Shown: in pieces, positions 6,685 to 13,160 of the stretch | How the letters are laid out: each line of letters opens with the position of its first letter | How positions within the stretch are numbered: the first letter of the stretch is position 1 | Source of the DNA: a virus | DNA length: 27,644 nt | Reading direction: 5' to 3' (one strand) | IMG/VR virus record: IMGVR_UViG_3300027983_000101 | Span: 1 to 27,644 of that record | Position numbers and translations under genes: made by a program | The notes under the pieces: generated by a model | Seen by the model: only the letters and a program-made list of their open reading frames with translations | Told to the model about the DNA's origin: nothing | Databases searched by the model: none

Positions 6685-7536
6685 ATGATGGACGAAACTA
6701 CAGGTACAGAGACAGAAACCTCGACGGAGGTTATAGATTCTTCAGGGCCAGTAGGGGAAACAACTGAGCAGCAACCAACCGGAGACTCGGGAGGAAACCC
6801 TGCTTGGGATTCATTACGTTCAAAACTCGACCCTGTTAGCTTCCATAACATTCAGGAAGACCTTAAAAGCTTCGACAAAAACGCAGAATCACGTATTTCT
6901 TCGTTGAACCAGCAACTCAAACAGTACAACGAGTTGGGTTCACCGGAACAGATTCAGAACTATGCGATAATTGCTCAAAGGCTTGATACGGAACCCGAAG
7001 TTATTTACAATGCTTTAGGCGAATTCCTGAAGCAAAATGGTCGGATGCCGGAAACTGTACAAGAAATACAGAATGCGGTAGATGATGAGGAAGCTACGAA
7101 CGAGTCTGGTGAAGCAATTGCTGACCCACGTATTGCACAGCTAGAGCAACAGCAACAGCAAATGCAAGATTTTCTTGCCCAGCAAGAGAACGTGCGGATT
7201 CAGCAGGAAGCCGACACAGCACTTGAACAGGAAATTGGCACACTCAAGCAAGCACATCCAGATTTTTCTGAAGACGATGTGCGTGAAGTTTTGATGCGGG
7301 CGGCATTTCAGCTTCAAAGCACTGGCAAAACAACCAAATTGGTTGATGTTGCTCAAGAGTATGTTGATAAAACAGTAAACCGAATTCGCGCAGTACCGCG
7401 ACCAGGAGATAACGCCCCAAGATTGCTTCCCACTTCGGGAGGCATGCCTGGAGGACAGCAGGCAAAACCGCTCGGCCAATTGTCACGAAACGATGTGCAA
7501 AGTCTTATCGCTTCATCAATTGAGCAGAATCGGTAA
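6685..7536 (+). CDS. Capsid scaffolding protein
   Basis: The 283-aa acidic protein lies directly before the major capsid gene. The first 40 residues are Thr/Glu/Ser-rich and disordered. The middle is helical and Gln-rich (AQLEQQQQQMQDFLAQQ, IQQEADTALEQEIGTL), as in elongated scaffolds. The C-terminus is Pro/Gly-rich with a final short helix (LSRNDVQSLIASSIEQNR) that in scaffolds of this type binds the coat protein. There are two adjacent ATGs (6685, 6688) behind AAGGAG; either could be used. It should guide procapsid assembly and then leave. The call rests on composition and position. Confidence 0.85.
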   Translation: MMDETTGTETETSTEVIDSSGPVGETTEQQPTGDSGGNPAWDSLRSKLDPVSFHNIQEDLKSFDKNAESRISSLNQQLKQYNELGSPEQIQNYAIIAQRLDTEPEVIYNALGEFLKQNGRMPETVQEIQNAVDDEEATNESGEAIADPRIAQLEQQQQQMQDFLAQQENVRIQQEADTALEQEIGTLKQAHPDFSEDDVREVLMRAAFQLQSTGKTTKLVDVAQEYVDKTVNRIRAVPRPGDNAPRLLPTSGGMPGGQQAKPLGQLSRNDVQSLIASSIEQNR

Positions 7537-7550
7537 TCCAAGGTTTAATC

Positions 7551-7569
7551 TCCTTTCAAACCGAAAGGA
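7551..7569 (+). promoter_or_regulatory. RNA hairpin enclosing the capsid gene ribosome-binding site
   Basis: TCCTTTC (7551-7557) pairs perfectly with GAAAGGA (7563-7569) around a 5-base loop. The right arm contains the AAAGGA that serves the capsid ATG at 7576, so folding would hide it. In a leader this could slow capsid translation until ribosomes from the scaffold gene melt the stem, or protect the 5' end of a processed capsid mRNA. The pairing is seen directly; the regulatory role is inferred. Confidence 0.5.
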
Positions 7570-7575
7570 AATGCA

Positions 7576-8796
7576 ATGCCCGCAACTCTTGCAACAATTG
7601 AGTCATACCTCAAGGAGGTGTACCAGGGTCGTATCCGCGAGCAGCTTAGCAACGAAATTGTCGCTTTGAAGCGTATTACTCGCAGTGGCGCTGGTGTAAC
7701 CAACGAGGTAGGTGGAAAGTATGTTACTTTCCCAATCCACACCCGCCGTAACAGTGGTATCGGTTCTCGTTTCGAGTCCGAAGCCCTTCCAGCCCCCGGT
7801 CAGCAGGGACATGCAGCTGCCCGCGTGGGTCTGAAGTATGCTTACGGTGGAATTCAGCTGACAGGTCAGGCAATCAGCCTCTCCGACACCGATGCTAAAG
7901 CTTTTGCGAAAGCTTTGGACAACGAGGTCGAGGGTTTAAAGAATGACCTTATGAAGGACATGAACCGTCAAATTTATGGCTCGGGTAACGGTGCCATTGG
8001 TGTCGCTACTGGTGCCAACACCGGCGCTGTTGTGCCCGTGTCTGACGCTCGCCTGTTCCAGATTGGTATGGTTGTTGACACCCAGACTGGTACCACCGTA
8101 GACAACACTGGCCTCATTGTTGCTTCTGTGGACCTCACTGTTGGTGCTAACACTGTTACCTTCACGACTACCCCCGGTACCGCTACAGCTTCGGCAGACA
8201 TTATTGTCCGCCGCGGTTCTGGTGTTGCTGCTGGTGGTAACCGCGAACTGACTGGTCTCGCCGCAATTATTGACGATTCCGGTACCCTCTACAACATCGA
8301 CCCTTCTGTCGAGCCCGAGTGGAAAGCCACCGTTTCTGCAAATGGTGGAACCGGACGTGCCCTGTCAGAAGCTTTGATGATTGGTATGACGGATTCAATC
8401 CGCACCAAGGGTGGGTCAACCTCCCTTATCTTGCAGTCGCTTGGTGTTCGCCGGGCATACTTTAACCTTCTTTCGCAGTTGCGTCAGACGGTTAACACGC
8501 AGGAGTTCACTGGTGGATTCTCCGGCCTCGCATTTACCACTGACCGTGGAGAAATCCCGGTTGTGGCAGATACTGATGCACCACTGAACAAGCAGTGGTA
8601 TGTCAACGAGGATGCTATTACCTACTACCGTGACGAAGAATGGCACTTTCTGGACAAGGATGGTTCCATGTGGAAGCAGGTTCGTGACTCCAACGGAGAT
8701 TACGACGCTTACTACGCTCGCATGGTTGAGTACCACGAAATTGGTACTGACCGTCGTAACAGCCACGGTGTTATCGAGGACATTCTCGAAGCGTAA
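7576..8796 (+). CDS. Major capsid protein (HK97-fold type)
   Basis: This 406-aa protein builds the icosahedral shell. Sequence and position fit an HK97-fold coat protein: an N-terminal helix (YLKEVYQGRIREQLSNEIV), an E-loop-like segment (YVTFPIHTRRNSGIGS), a spine-helix-like region rich in Lys/Asp (FAKALDNEVEGLKNDLMKD), and a Val/Thr/Gly-rich beta insert at about residues 145-215 that may be an extra surface domain. The C-terminal part returns to the A- and P-domain pattern (TKGGSTSLILQSLGVRRAYF). Codons end in C more often than in neighbouring genes (AAC, CGC, ACC, CTG), as expected of the most expressed gene. The ATG has AAAGGA 7 bases upstream. Confidence 0.9.
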   Translation: MPATLATIESYLKEVYQGRIREQLSNEIVALKRITRSGAGVTNEVGGKYVTFPIHTRRNSGIGSRFESEALPAPGQQGHAAARVGLKYAYGGIQLTGQAISLSDTDAKAFAKALDNEVEGLKNDLMKDMNRQIYGSGNGAIGVATGANTGAVVPVSDARLFQIGMVVDTQTGTTVDNTGLIVASVDLTVGANTVTFTTTPGTATASADIIVRRGSGVAAGGNRELTGLAAIIDDSGTLYNIDPSVEPEWKATVSANGGTGRALSEALMIGMTDSIRTKGGSTSLILQSLGVRRAYFNLLSQLRQTVNTQEFTGGFSGLAFTTDRGEIPVVADTDAPLNKQWYVNEDAITYYRDEEWHFLDKDGSMWKQVRDSNGDYDAYYARMVEYHEIGTDRRNSHGVIEDILEA

Positions 8797-8814
8797 ATCG
8801 CTCTCGCCATAGTG

Positions 8815-8845
8815 ATGGCCTGGCCCTATAATGGGGTCAGGCCAT
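8815..8845 (+). terminator. Strong hairpin after the capsid gene
   Basis: ATGGCCTG (8815-8822) pairs perfectly with CAGGCCAT (8838-8845), and inner CCC (8824-8826) with GGG (8833-8835). The following bases TATTGTTG are only moderately T-rich. It should act as a partial terminator or 3' stabiliser that sets capsid expression apart from downstream genes. Confidence 0.65.
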
Positions 8846-8847
8846 TA

Positions 8848-8876
8848 TTGTTGACGACACTTCTTAAAGGTAGAAT
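8848..8876 (+). promoter_or_regulatory. Possible promoter behind the capsid terminator
   Basis: TTGTTG (8848-8853), a 17-base spacer and TAGAAT (8871-8876) make a reasonable sigma-70-like pair. Transcription would start about at the ATG of the next gene (8883), which would make that mRNA leaderless. An AAAGG at 8866-8870 offers a conventional but distant ribosome-binding site instead, so the reading is ambiguous. Confidence 0.3.
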
Positions 8877-8882
8877 AAAAAT

Positions 8883-9119
8883 ATGGAAAACAAAATTCTT
8901 TTTTACAGGGCCGCATCGGAACTGCCCGATGGTTTGTCGCTTGCCGATTACGAGTACCGTTTCTATGCTGACAACGCGGGCAAAGAGATTCTTACTGTCG
9001 AAATCGACACACCCCTTAACGGACAGGTTTTGAAGTACAACGGTACGTCTGGCGGGTGGGAAAATGCTAGTGACGTTTTTACGGGCCCCGTTACGTGGGG
9101 GGCTTTAGCCGGGGTATAA
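8883..9119 (+). CDS. Small head- or fibre-associated protein of unknown function
   Basis: The 78-aa acidic product follows the capsid gene and its hairpin. The C-terminal half includes GQVLKYNGTSGGWENASDVF, a pattern found in phage fibre and head-decoration proteins where a beta-strand repeat precedes a shaft. There is no membrane helix. Its place after the coat protein suits a decoration or head-fibre protein, but this is inference from one motif and position. AAAGG lies 12 bases upstream of the ATG, a long spacing. Confidence 0.7.
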   Translation: MENKILFYRAASELPDGLSLADYEYRFYADNAGKEILTVEIDTPLNGQVLKYNGTSGGWENASDVFTGPVTWGALAGV

Positions 9120-9133
9120 GCTAAACTAAAGCT

Positions 9134-9604
9134 ATGGAAACATACTTAGGACAATCTCCCAGCGTGTACAACTCCGACCTTGGAGAATTCGTCAGTGACG
9201 ACCATGTGCGTTTTGCGCAAGTATTAAAAGACCTAAAACCCACTTACAGCCTCGTTTATATCCCTGTTTCTAAACGCGCAACACCCGAAGAAAAAAAGCA
9301 TCCTTGGGCCATTATGGACAAGCCAGATAATCTATCTGAATACGCGGTGCGTTTCCTGTCGGAAGAGGACATGAAAGCTCCACACAAAGTTATTGCCTGG
9401 TTGTTTGACGGTGACGTGGTACGCCACGGGGCTAAAAACATTTTGAAACGCATTGAATCTGAAGAAAACGCCAAAAAACTTCTAGATTTCAAAAGACAAG
9501 AAGATGATTTAGAGGATAGAATCGAATATGGCGCGTTTCTAATAAACGGGGGGCGGAATAAGCTCCACACTGTTAAGCATGATGGAAAGAAGTTTGAGCG
9601 ATGA
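9134..9604 (+). CDS. Hypothetical protein in the head cluster, without a visible ribosome-binding site
   Basis: The 156-aa soluble, charged protein has a helical, Glu/Lys-rich C-terminal half (ILKRIESEENAKKLLDFKRQ, EDDLEDRIEYG) and an N-terminal region with PTYSLVYIPVSKRATPEEKK. I do not recognise a family. The start at 9134 has no purine-rich site upstream; TAAACT ends 6 bases before it, the spacing of a -10 element in leaderless transcripts. Its stop overlaps the adaptor gene start (ATGA), so they are co-translated. It lies between capsid and adaptor genes and is probably virion-related. Confidence 0.75.
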   Translation: METYLGQSPSVYNSDLGEFVSDDHVRFAQVLKDLKPTYSLVYIPVSKRATPEEKKHPWAIMDKPDNLSEYAVRFLSEEDMKAPHKVIAWLFDGDVVRHGAKNILKRIESEENAKKLLDFKRQEDDLEDRIEYGAFLINGGRNKLHTVKHDGKKFER

Positions 9605-10257
9605 GCTACAGCCCCCCCACTAAAACCGTTGGTGATGTTTACGCACAGGTCAAACGGGCTTTTGGTGATGAGTCGGGGGTTCAGCTAACTAACGATGATA
9701 TTGCTCGTTGGATTAACGAAGCTCAAACGGATATTGCTGTACAAAATCAGGTGTTACAAGCTACCGACACAATGGCCACTGTTGCGGGGCAAGCCACGTA
9801 CAGTTTGGCAGCTATCAGTCCGCCCATTGATTCGATTGCGTCGATTCTTCTCAATGGTCGTCGTATTGGTAATATTCCTATTTCGCAGGCTGAAGAGTCT
9901 ATTTCTTTGGCTGACCCGGAAGGTTTAGAGATTGGTGCCCCCCAGTTTTGGTACGAGTGGGCTGGGAAAATTATTTTTTGGCCTACACCTGGGCAAGTTT
10001 ACACGATGCTGTTGCGTTATACGGCGGAACCAACACTTGTGACTACAAGTGTTGGTGACCTTTTGGCGGTACCTGACGATTGCTTTACTGACGTGTGTAA
10101 CTATGTTTTAATGCGTGCTTATGAGATGGACGAAAACCCGGAAATGGTAGCTGTGAAGCAAGCCGAGTATAGTTCTTCGGTTGCGGAACGTGGGGAGACG
10201 GAACGTCAGGCAGCTACCATGACGTATGAGACTACTATTACGTTTGAACTTTACTAG
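9601..10257 (+). CDS. Head-tail adaptor protein (short-tail connector, gp4/tail-tubular-A-like)
   Basis: The 218-aa protein begins with a helical region (TVGDVYAQVKRAFGDESG, LTNDDIARWINEAQTDIAVQ) then beta structure (YSLAAISPPIDSIASILLNG) and ends with helices and a beta tail. The pattern of an N-terminal two-helix unit followed by W/Y-containing strands (FWYEWAGKIIFWPTPG, LLRYTAEPT) matches podovirus adaptors that sit under the portal. It should form the ring joining portal and nozzle. Its ATG overlaps the previous stop, and the next gene is the nozzle candidate, the normal order. Confidence is high for the adaptor role, lower for the exact subfamily. Confidence 0.78.
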   Translation: MSYSPPTKTVGDVYAQVKRAFGDESGVQLTNDDIARWINEAQTDIAVQNQVLQATDTMATVAGQATYSLAAISPPIDSIASILLNGRRIGNIPISQAEESISLADPEGLEIGAPQFWYEWAGKIIFWPTPGQVYTMLLRYTAEPTLVTTSVGDLLAVPDDCFTDVCNYVLMRAYEMDENPEMVAVKQAEYSSSVAERGETERQAATMTYETTITFELY

Positions 10258-10265
10258 GAGCGGTC

Positions 10266-11810
10266 ATGCCAGGCGCACCCATACAGGTAGGCCCGTTTAT
10301 TGGTGGTCTTAACACGTTCAGTGATGCTACGGCCATTGCTGACAATGAGCTAACGGTTTGTGAAAATTTTGAACTGGACTTGGATGGTTCACTAAAATCA
10401 CGGCCACCTATTGAAAATTTGGGAATTAATTTTCCGTTAGATAGTACGGGTAACATAGATTTTCTTGGTAACTTTTTTACCCCCGCTGGCGTGTCATATC
10501 TTATTGCTTCGGACGGCAAAGACAGCACCTACTATTTTGATGGCACTGCCTGGGTTCTTATTACTAACACGATGGCTGCGGCAGGGTTTGTGCAGTTTGA
10601 TGACAAGGCTTGGCTTACCGCCCCTATTGGTTCGACAAACTTCGGCGGTTATTGGGAACCTATTGGCGGGTTTGTTACCGACAATAACATGCCTAAAGGC
10701 GAGTGCATTGTCACGTTTAAGGAACGCCTGTGGATTTCTGAGGGTAAAGACAGCACTAACCAGGGCACCCGGTTGTACAGGTCTCGTACCCTTGCCGACC
10801 CTTCCCTTTGGCAGGTAAGTAACGACTTTGTTGACATTGGCTCTGGTGACGGCCAGAACATTGTGCAGTTGGTTGTGTACTTCAACACGCTCATCATTTT
10901 CCGTACCGAGTCTACGTATGGTTTGCAGTACACGTCTGACCCGGCGGCAGCTGTTGTGTCATTGATTATCCCCAAGGTGGGGTTAAACTCAAAGGATTCG
11001 TTAGCCCAGTTTGAGACGTACATTTACTTTATGTACGAAAACAAGGCGTACGAGTTTGTGAACAACCGTGCCTCACAAATCAACGTAAAAGTACCGTTTT
11101 TGCCCACCACTACAACAAACATTTATTTGCCTTACGCCGTGTCAGAGTTTAACCAGCGCATCCTATTTACCTATTTTGACAAAGTATTTGTGTACAACCT
11201 GCGCACAAGGTCGTGGACTATCTGGAAATCTAGTGTGTATGGCTCACTTGGGCAGTTTTACACCCGCTCAAACAACACCGACAAATCCGTTGTTTTGGGT
11301 CACAAAAATACTTTAGTTCCTACAGGAGGTTCTCGCGTAGCTACTCTGCTACAAATCACTGACGAATACGGCTCTGTTGAAGAAACCATGGACTGCCTTA
11401 TTCAAACCAAGAACTTTAACTACCAGGCAAGCTCCATATTTAAGCGCCTGTTTTGGTGGGGCTTGGATGCTTCCTTTAAGGGAACTGTCGTAGGCACCGC
11501 GGTTCCCATCACACAAAGTTTCAGTGTGTCGTGGCAAACCCTGTTTAATGAAGAAACTTGGGGCTCTATGTTGCAGTACACGTGGGGTAGCCCGCAAGAT
11601 GGTAGTCCCCCCATCAACACGTCTGTCACAGAATCCGCTGTCACATTCCGCAGAGTCTTTGTCAAATTTCTTAAATCGTTGCGTTTCCGCCAGATTTATT
11701 TTCGAGTCAGATTTACTACCAACGGGTCCCTAACTGAAGCACCTGTTAGACTATTTTCATTGACAACGTACGTAAATCCTAAGCAAACAGTGACCAAGGA
11801 AGTTTCGTAG
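10266..11810 (+). CDS. Tail nozzle / tail-tubular-B-like beta-propeller protein
   Basis: This 514-aa protein is beta-rich throughout with few long helices. It opens with a motif seen in podovirus nozzle and stabilisation proteins: GPFIGGLNTFSDATAIADNE, then NFELDLDGSLKSRPP. Repeated blade-like strands follow (YLIASDGKDSTYYFDG, RLWISEGKDS, LIIFRTESTYGLQY, FVYNLRTRSWTIWKSS), consistent with a propeller. It should form the distal tail tube below the adaptor. AGGAG lies 6-7 bases before the ATG. No tail-fibre attachment or enzyme domain is obvious. The stop overlaps a GTG start of the next small gene. Confidence 0.75.
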   Translation: MPGAPIQVGPFIGGLNTFSDATAIADNELTVCENFELDLDGSLKSRPPIENLGINFPLDSTGNIDFLGNFFTPAGVSYLIASDGKDSTYYFDGTAWVLITNTMAAAGFVQFDDKAWLTAPIGSTNFGGYWEPIGGFVTDNNMPKGECIVTFKERLWISEGKDSTNQGTRLYRSRTLADPSLWQVSNDFVDIGSGDGQNIVQLVVYFNTLIIFRTESTYGLQYTSDPAAAVVSLIIPKVGLNSKDSLAQFETYIYFMYENKAYEFVNNRASQINVKVPFLPTTTTNIYLPYAVSEFNQRILFTYFDKVFVYNLRTRSWTIWKSSVYGSLGQFYTRSNNTDKSVVLGHKNTLVPTGGSRVATLLQITDEYGSVEETMDCLIQTKNFNYQASSIFKRLFWWGLDASFKGTVVGTAVPITQSFSVSWQTLFNEETWGSMLQYTWGSPQDGSPPINTSVTESAVTFRRVFVKFLKSLRFRQIYFRVRFTTNGSLTEAPVRLFSLTTYVNPKQTVTKEVS

Positions 11811-12007
11811 TGAACAGGTTTCGGAAAGACTACTCTTCCCCCGCTCAGGGTGGGGGAGGGTTCAACCCGTATGCTGCCGGAAAAAAGCATTACGGGAGTG
11901 GACGTCCTATGCCTACTGTTGGTAAAGTAACTGATAAGGCCGGATACAAACAACGAGACGTTAAAGCTGCTGCTAGACGGGATGCTTTGATGAGGAGATT
12001 AGGATAA
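11810..12007 (+). CDS. Small basic virion-cluster protein 1 of 3
   Basis: The 65-aa product starts at GTG (TAGTG overlap with the nozzle stop), with AAGGAAG upstream. It is Arg/Lys/Gly-rich with no membrane helix: an N-terminal Gly-rich part (SSPAQGGGGFNPYAAG), a GRPMPTVGKVTDKAGYKQRD segment and a basic helical end (AAARRDALMRRLG). The end resembles those of the next two proteins, and GRPMP corresponds to GRPYP in protein 2. I recall uncharacterised phage proteins with a similar RPxPxxGKVxDKxGY pattern but no known role. The position suggests a minor virion or assembly factor. Confidence 0.75.
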   Translation: MNRFRKDYSSPAQGGGGFNPYAAGKKHYGSGRPMPTVGKVTDKAGYKQRDVKAAARRDALMRRLG

Positions 12008-12189
12008 TGGCCCCAGAAGTGTGGGACACAAAGAACCCGAAGCCTGCTGGCGAACGGAAGTCTTTGACGCCTGCCCAGAAATCTGGTGCTAAGTCTAGGG
12101 CTAAGGCGGCTGGTAGGCCGTACCCTAACCTTGTTGACAATATGGCTGCGGCCAGGGGTAATTCCATTATGAAAAGGATTAACGACTAA
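12007..12189 (+). CDS. Small basic virion-cluster protein 2 of 3
   Basis: The 60-aa product overlaps its neighbours by single bases on both sides (TAATG). It is Lys/Arg/Ala-rich: SLTPAQKSGAKSRAKAAGRP, then YPNLVDN, ending AAARGNSIMKRIND. The middle resembles a small uncharacterised phage family with AKAAGRPYPNLVDN. High positive charge suggests contact with DNA or an acidic partner. GAGGAGATTAGGA precedes the ATG. It lies within a run of three such genes in the tail/internal-protein part of the cluster. Function is unknown. Confidence 0.75.
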   Translation: MAPEVWDTKNPKPAGERKSLTPAQKSGAKSRAKAAGRPYPNLVDNMAAARGNSIMKRIND

Positions 12190-12332
12190 TGTATAGAGAC
12201 ACTTCTAGTATGGGTAATCGTCTTGCTCCTCAGAAAGCTGCGTATGGGGATAGTGAAGAGATGAAAAAGAAGGCTCGTGAGCGGGCTATGATGAATCGTT
12301 TGTCGTCTGTTCCGGGACAAGCTTCTTCTTAG
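12189..12332 (+). CDS. Small basic virion-cluster protein 3 of 3 (47 aa)
   Basis: ATG at 12189 overlaps the previous stop (TAATG); TAG at 12330-12332 adjoins the ribosome-binding site of the next gene. The 47-aa product starts MYRDTSSMGNRLAPQKAA and contains EMKKKARERAMMNRL before an uncharged end (SSVPGQASS). The helix matches the C-termini of the two preceding proteins. No Cys and no membrane span. Single-base overlaps on the 5' side and the shared motif support it being real despite its size. Confidence 0.7.
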   Translation: MYRDTSSMGNRLAPQKAAYGDSEEMKKKARERAMMNRLSSVPGQASS

Positions 12333-12401
12333 GAGAATATTATGGTTTCTGTTACTAATAACTTGGGTGCCGGTATTTACGGTAAATTTAAATATTCTCC
12401 T
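12331..12401 (+). promoter_or_regulatory. Inverted repeat pairing a gene's ribosome-binding site with its own coding sequence
   Basis: AGGAGAATATT (12331-12341) ends one base before the ATG at 12342, and its perfect reverse complement AATATTCTCCT lies at 12391-12401 inside the same gene. Eleven base pairs would close a 49-base loop holding the start codon and hide the ribosome-binding site. Ribosomes from the upstream gene stop inside the left arm (TAG at 12330-12332) and could open it. The pairing is observed; control of translation is inferred. Confidence 0.5.
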
Positions 12402-13160
12402 GGTGCCACTAATAACTTGGGTGCCAATATTTTTGGTACACCTTACACTACTGGTATTCCGGCTCCCGCCGGCAAACCACCTACTCAGGGCTCCCGTAAA
12501 TTGGGCTCCCGTAAATTGGGAGCTATCCAACCTCAAGAAGCACCAACAGTAACACAACCTTCCATTTCTCGCGGGCCAATTGAATTCCGCGACGCAGCCT
12601 ACAACTCCCAAATCGCCTCAATCCAACGCGCCCTACAAGATTTTGAGACCGGCGCACAAACCCGCGGCGAACGCTACGGCCAAGACTTCAGCACCGGGCT
12701 GGGCCGTATGGGTTACCGCCCAGCTACGGGTTTCCAGGCAATGCCTAACATTCTTGAACAAATGAACCAGCCACAGGCAATGTCACGTATGGGTGCTGGT
12801 GATGGTGCTGAAATGGGTGGGGCCCCGACAGTATCTGTCCCCCCCATCGCAGGCGCTTTTGACATTGAGGGCCAGTTTGACCCGTACAGTTCCGCAGCTC
12901 GTGGGACTCGTGGTTTGCGTGATGAGTTCGCTGGGCGCGGTACTTTGCGTTCTAGTGATTTTGCTAAAACTTTTGGTGAGTTTCAGAATCAGCTTAACCA
13001 GCAGCTTTCTGCTATGGAGACGTCTCGTGGCCGGTTTGGTCAGGACCTTGCTACTGAGGTTGCTCAGCAGCGTACGCAGTCTCAGGAGCGTCAGCAGTCT
13101 GCTCAGCGTGATGCAATGATGAGGGCGGCTATTGCGGCTGCTGGTGGGGCAGGTTTTTAA
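12342..13160 (+). CDS. Virion protein with N-terminal internal repeats (putative internal/ejection protein)
   Basis: This 272-aa protein is Gly/Ala/Gln/Arg-rich. Residues 1-60 carry two duplications: NNLGAGIYGK / NNLGANIFGT and GSRKL / GSRKL. Then comes a helical, Gln/Arg-rich body (SQIASIQRALQDFETGAQTR, FGEFQNQLNQQLSAMETSRG) and a C-terminus QRDAMMRAAIAAAGG that resembles the ends of the three preceding small proteins. Composition and position between nozzle and a 1755-aa protein suit internal virion proteins ejected with DNA. No enzyme motif is seen. Bases about 12,540-12,700 use more C-ending codons than their surroundings. It overlaps the next gene by one base. Confidence 0.7.
   Translation: MVSVTNNLGAGIYGKFKYSPGATNNLGANIFGTPYTTGIPAPAGKPPTQGSRKLGSRKLGAIQPQEAPTVTQPSISRGPIEFRDAAYNSQIASIQRALQDFETGAQTRGERYGQDFSTGLGRMGYRPATGFQAMPNILEQMNQPQAMSRMGAGDGAEMGGAPTVSVPPIAGAFDIEGQFDPYSSAARGTRGLRDEFAGRGTLRSSDFAKTFGEFQNQLNQQLSAMETSRGRFGQDLATEVAQQRTQSQERQQSAQRDAMMRAAIAAAGGAGF
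12354..12425 (+). repeat. In-frame 18-base direct repeat (two copies)
   Basis: ACTAATAACTTGGGTGCC occurs at 12354-12371 and again at 12408-12425, 54 bases (18 codons) apart. Similarity continues for 12 more bases with four mismatches. It encodes TNNLGA twice and reflects a duplication within the gene. Confidence 0.9.
12489..12518 (+). repeat. Perfect 15-base tandem repeat (two copies)
   Basis: GGCTCCCGTAAATTG is present twice without a gap and adds GSRKL GSRKL to the protein. The second copy with the following GGGAGC can form a six-pair hairpin (GCTCCC/GGGAGC), which would favour replication slippage. Confidence 0.9.
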
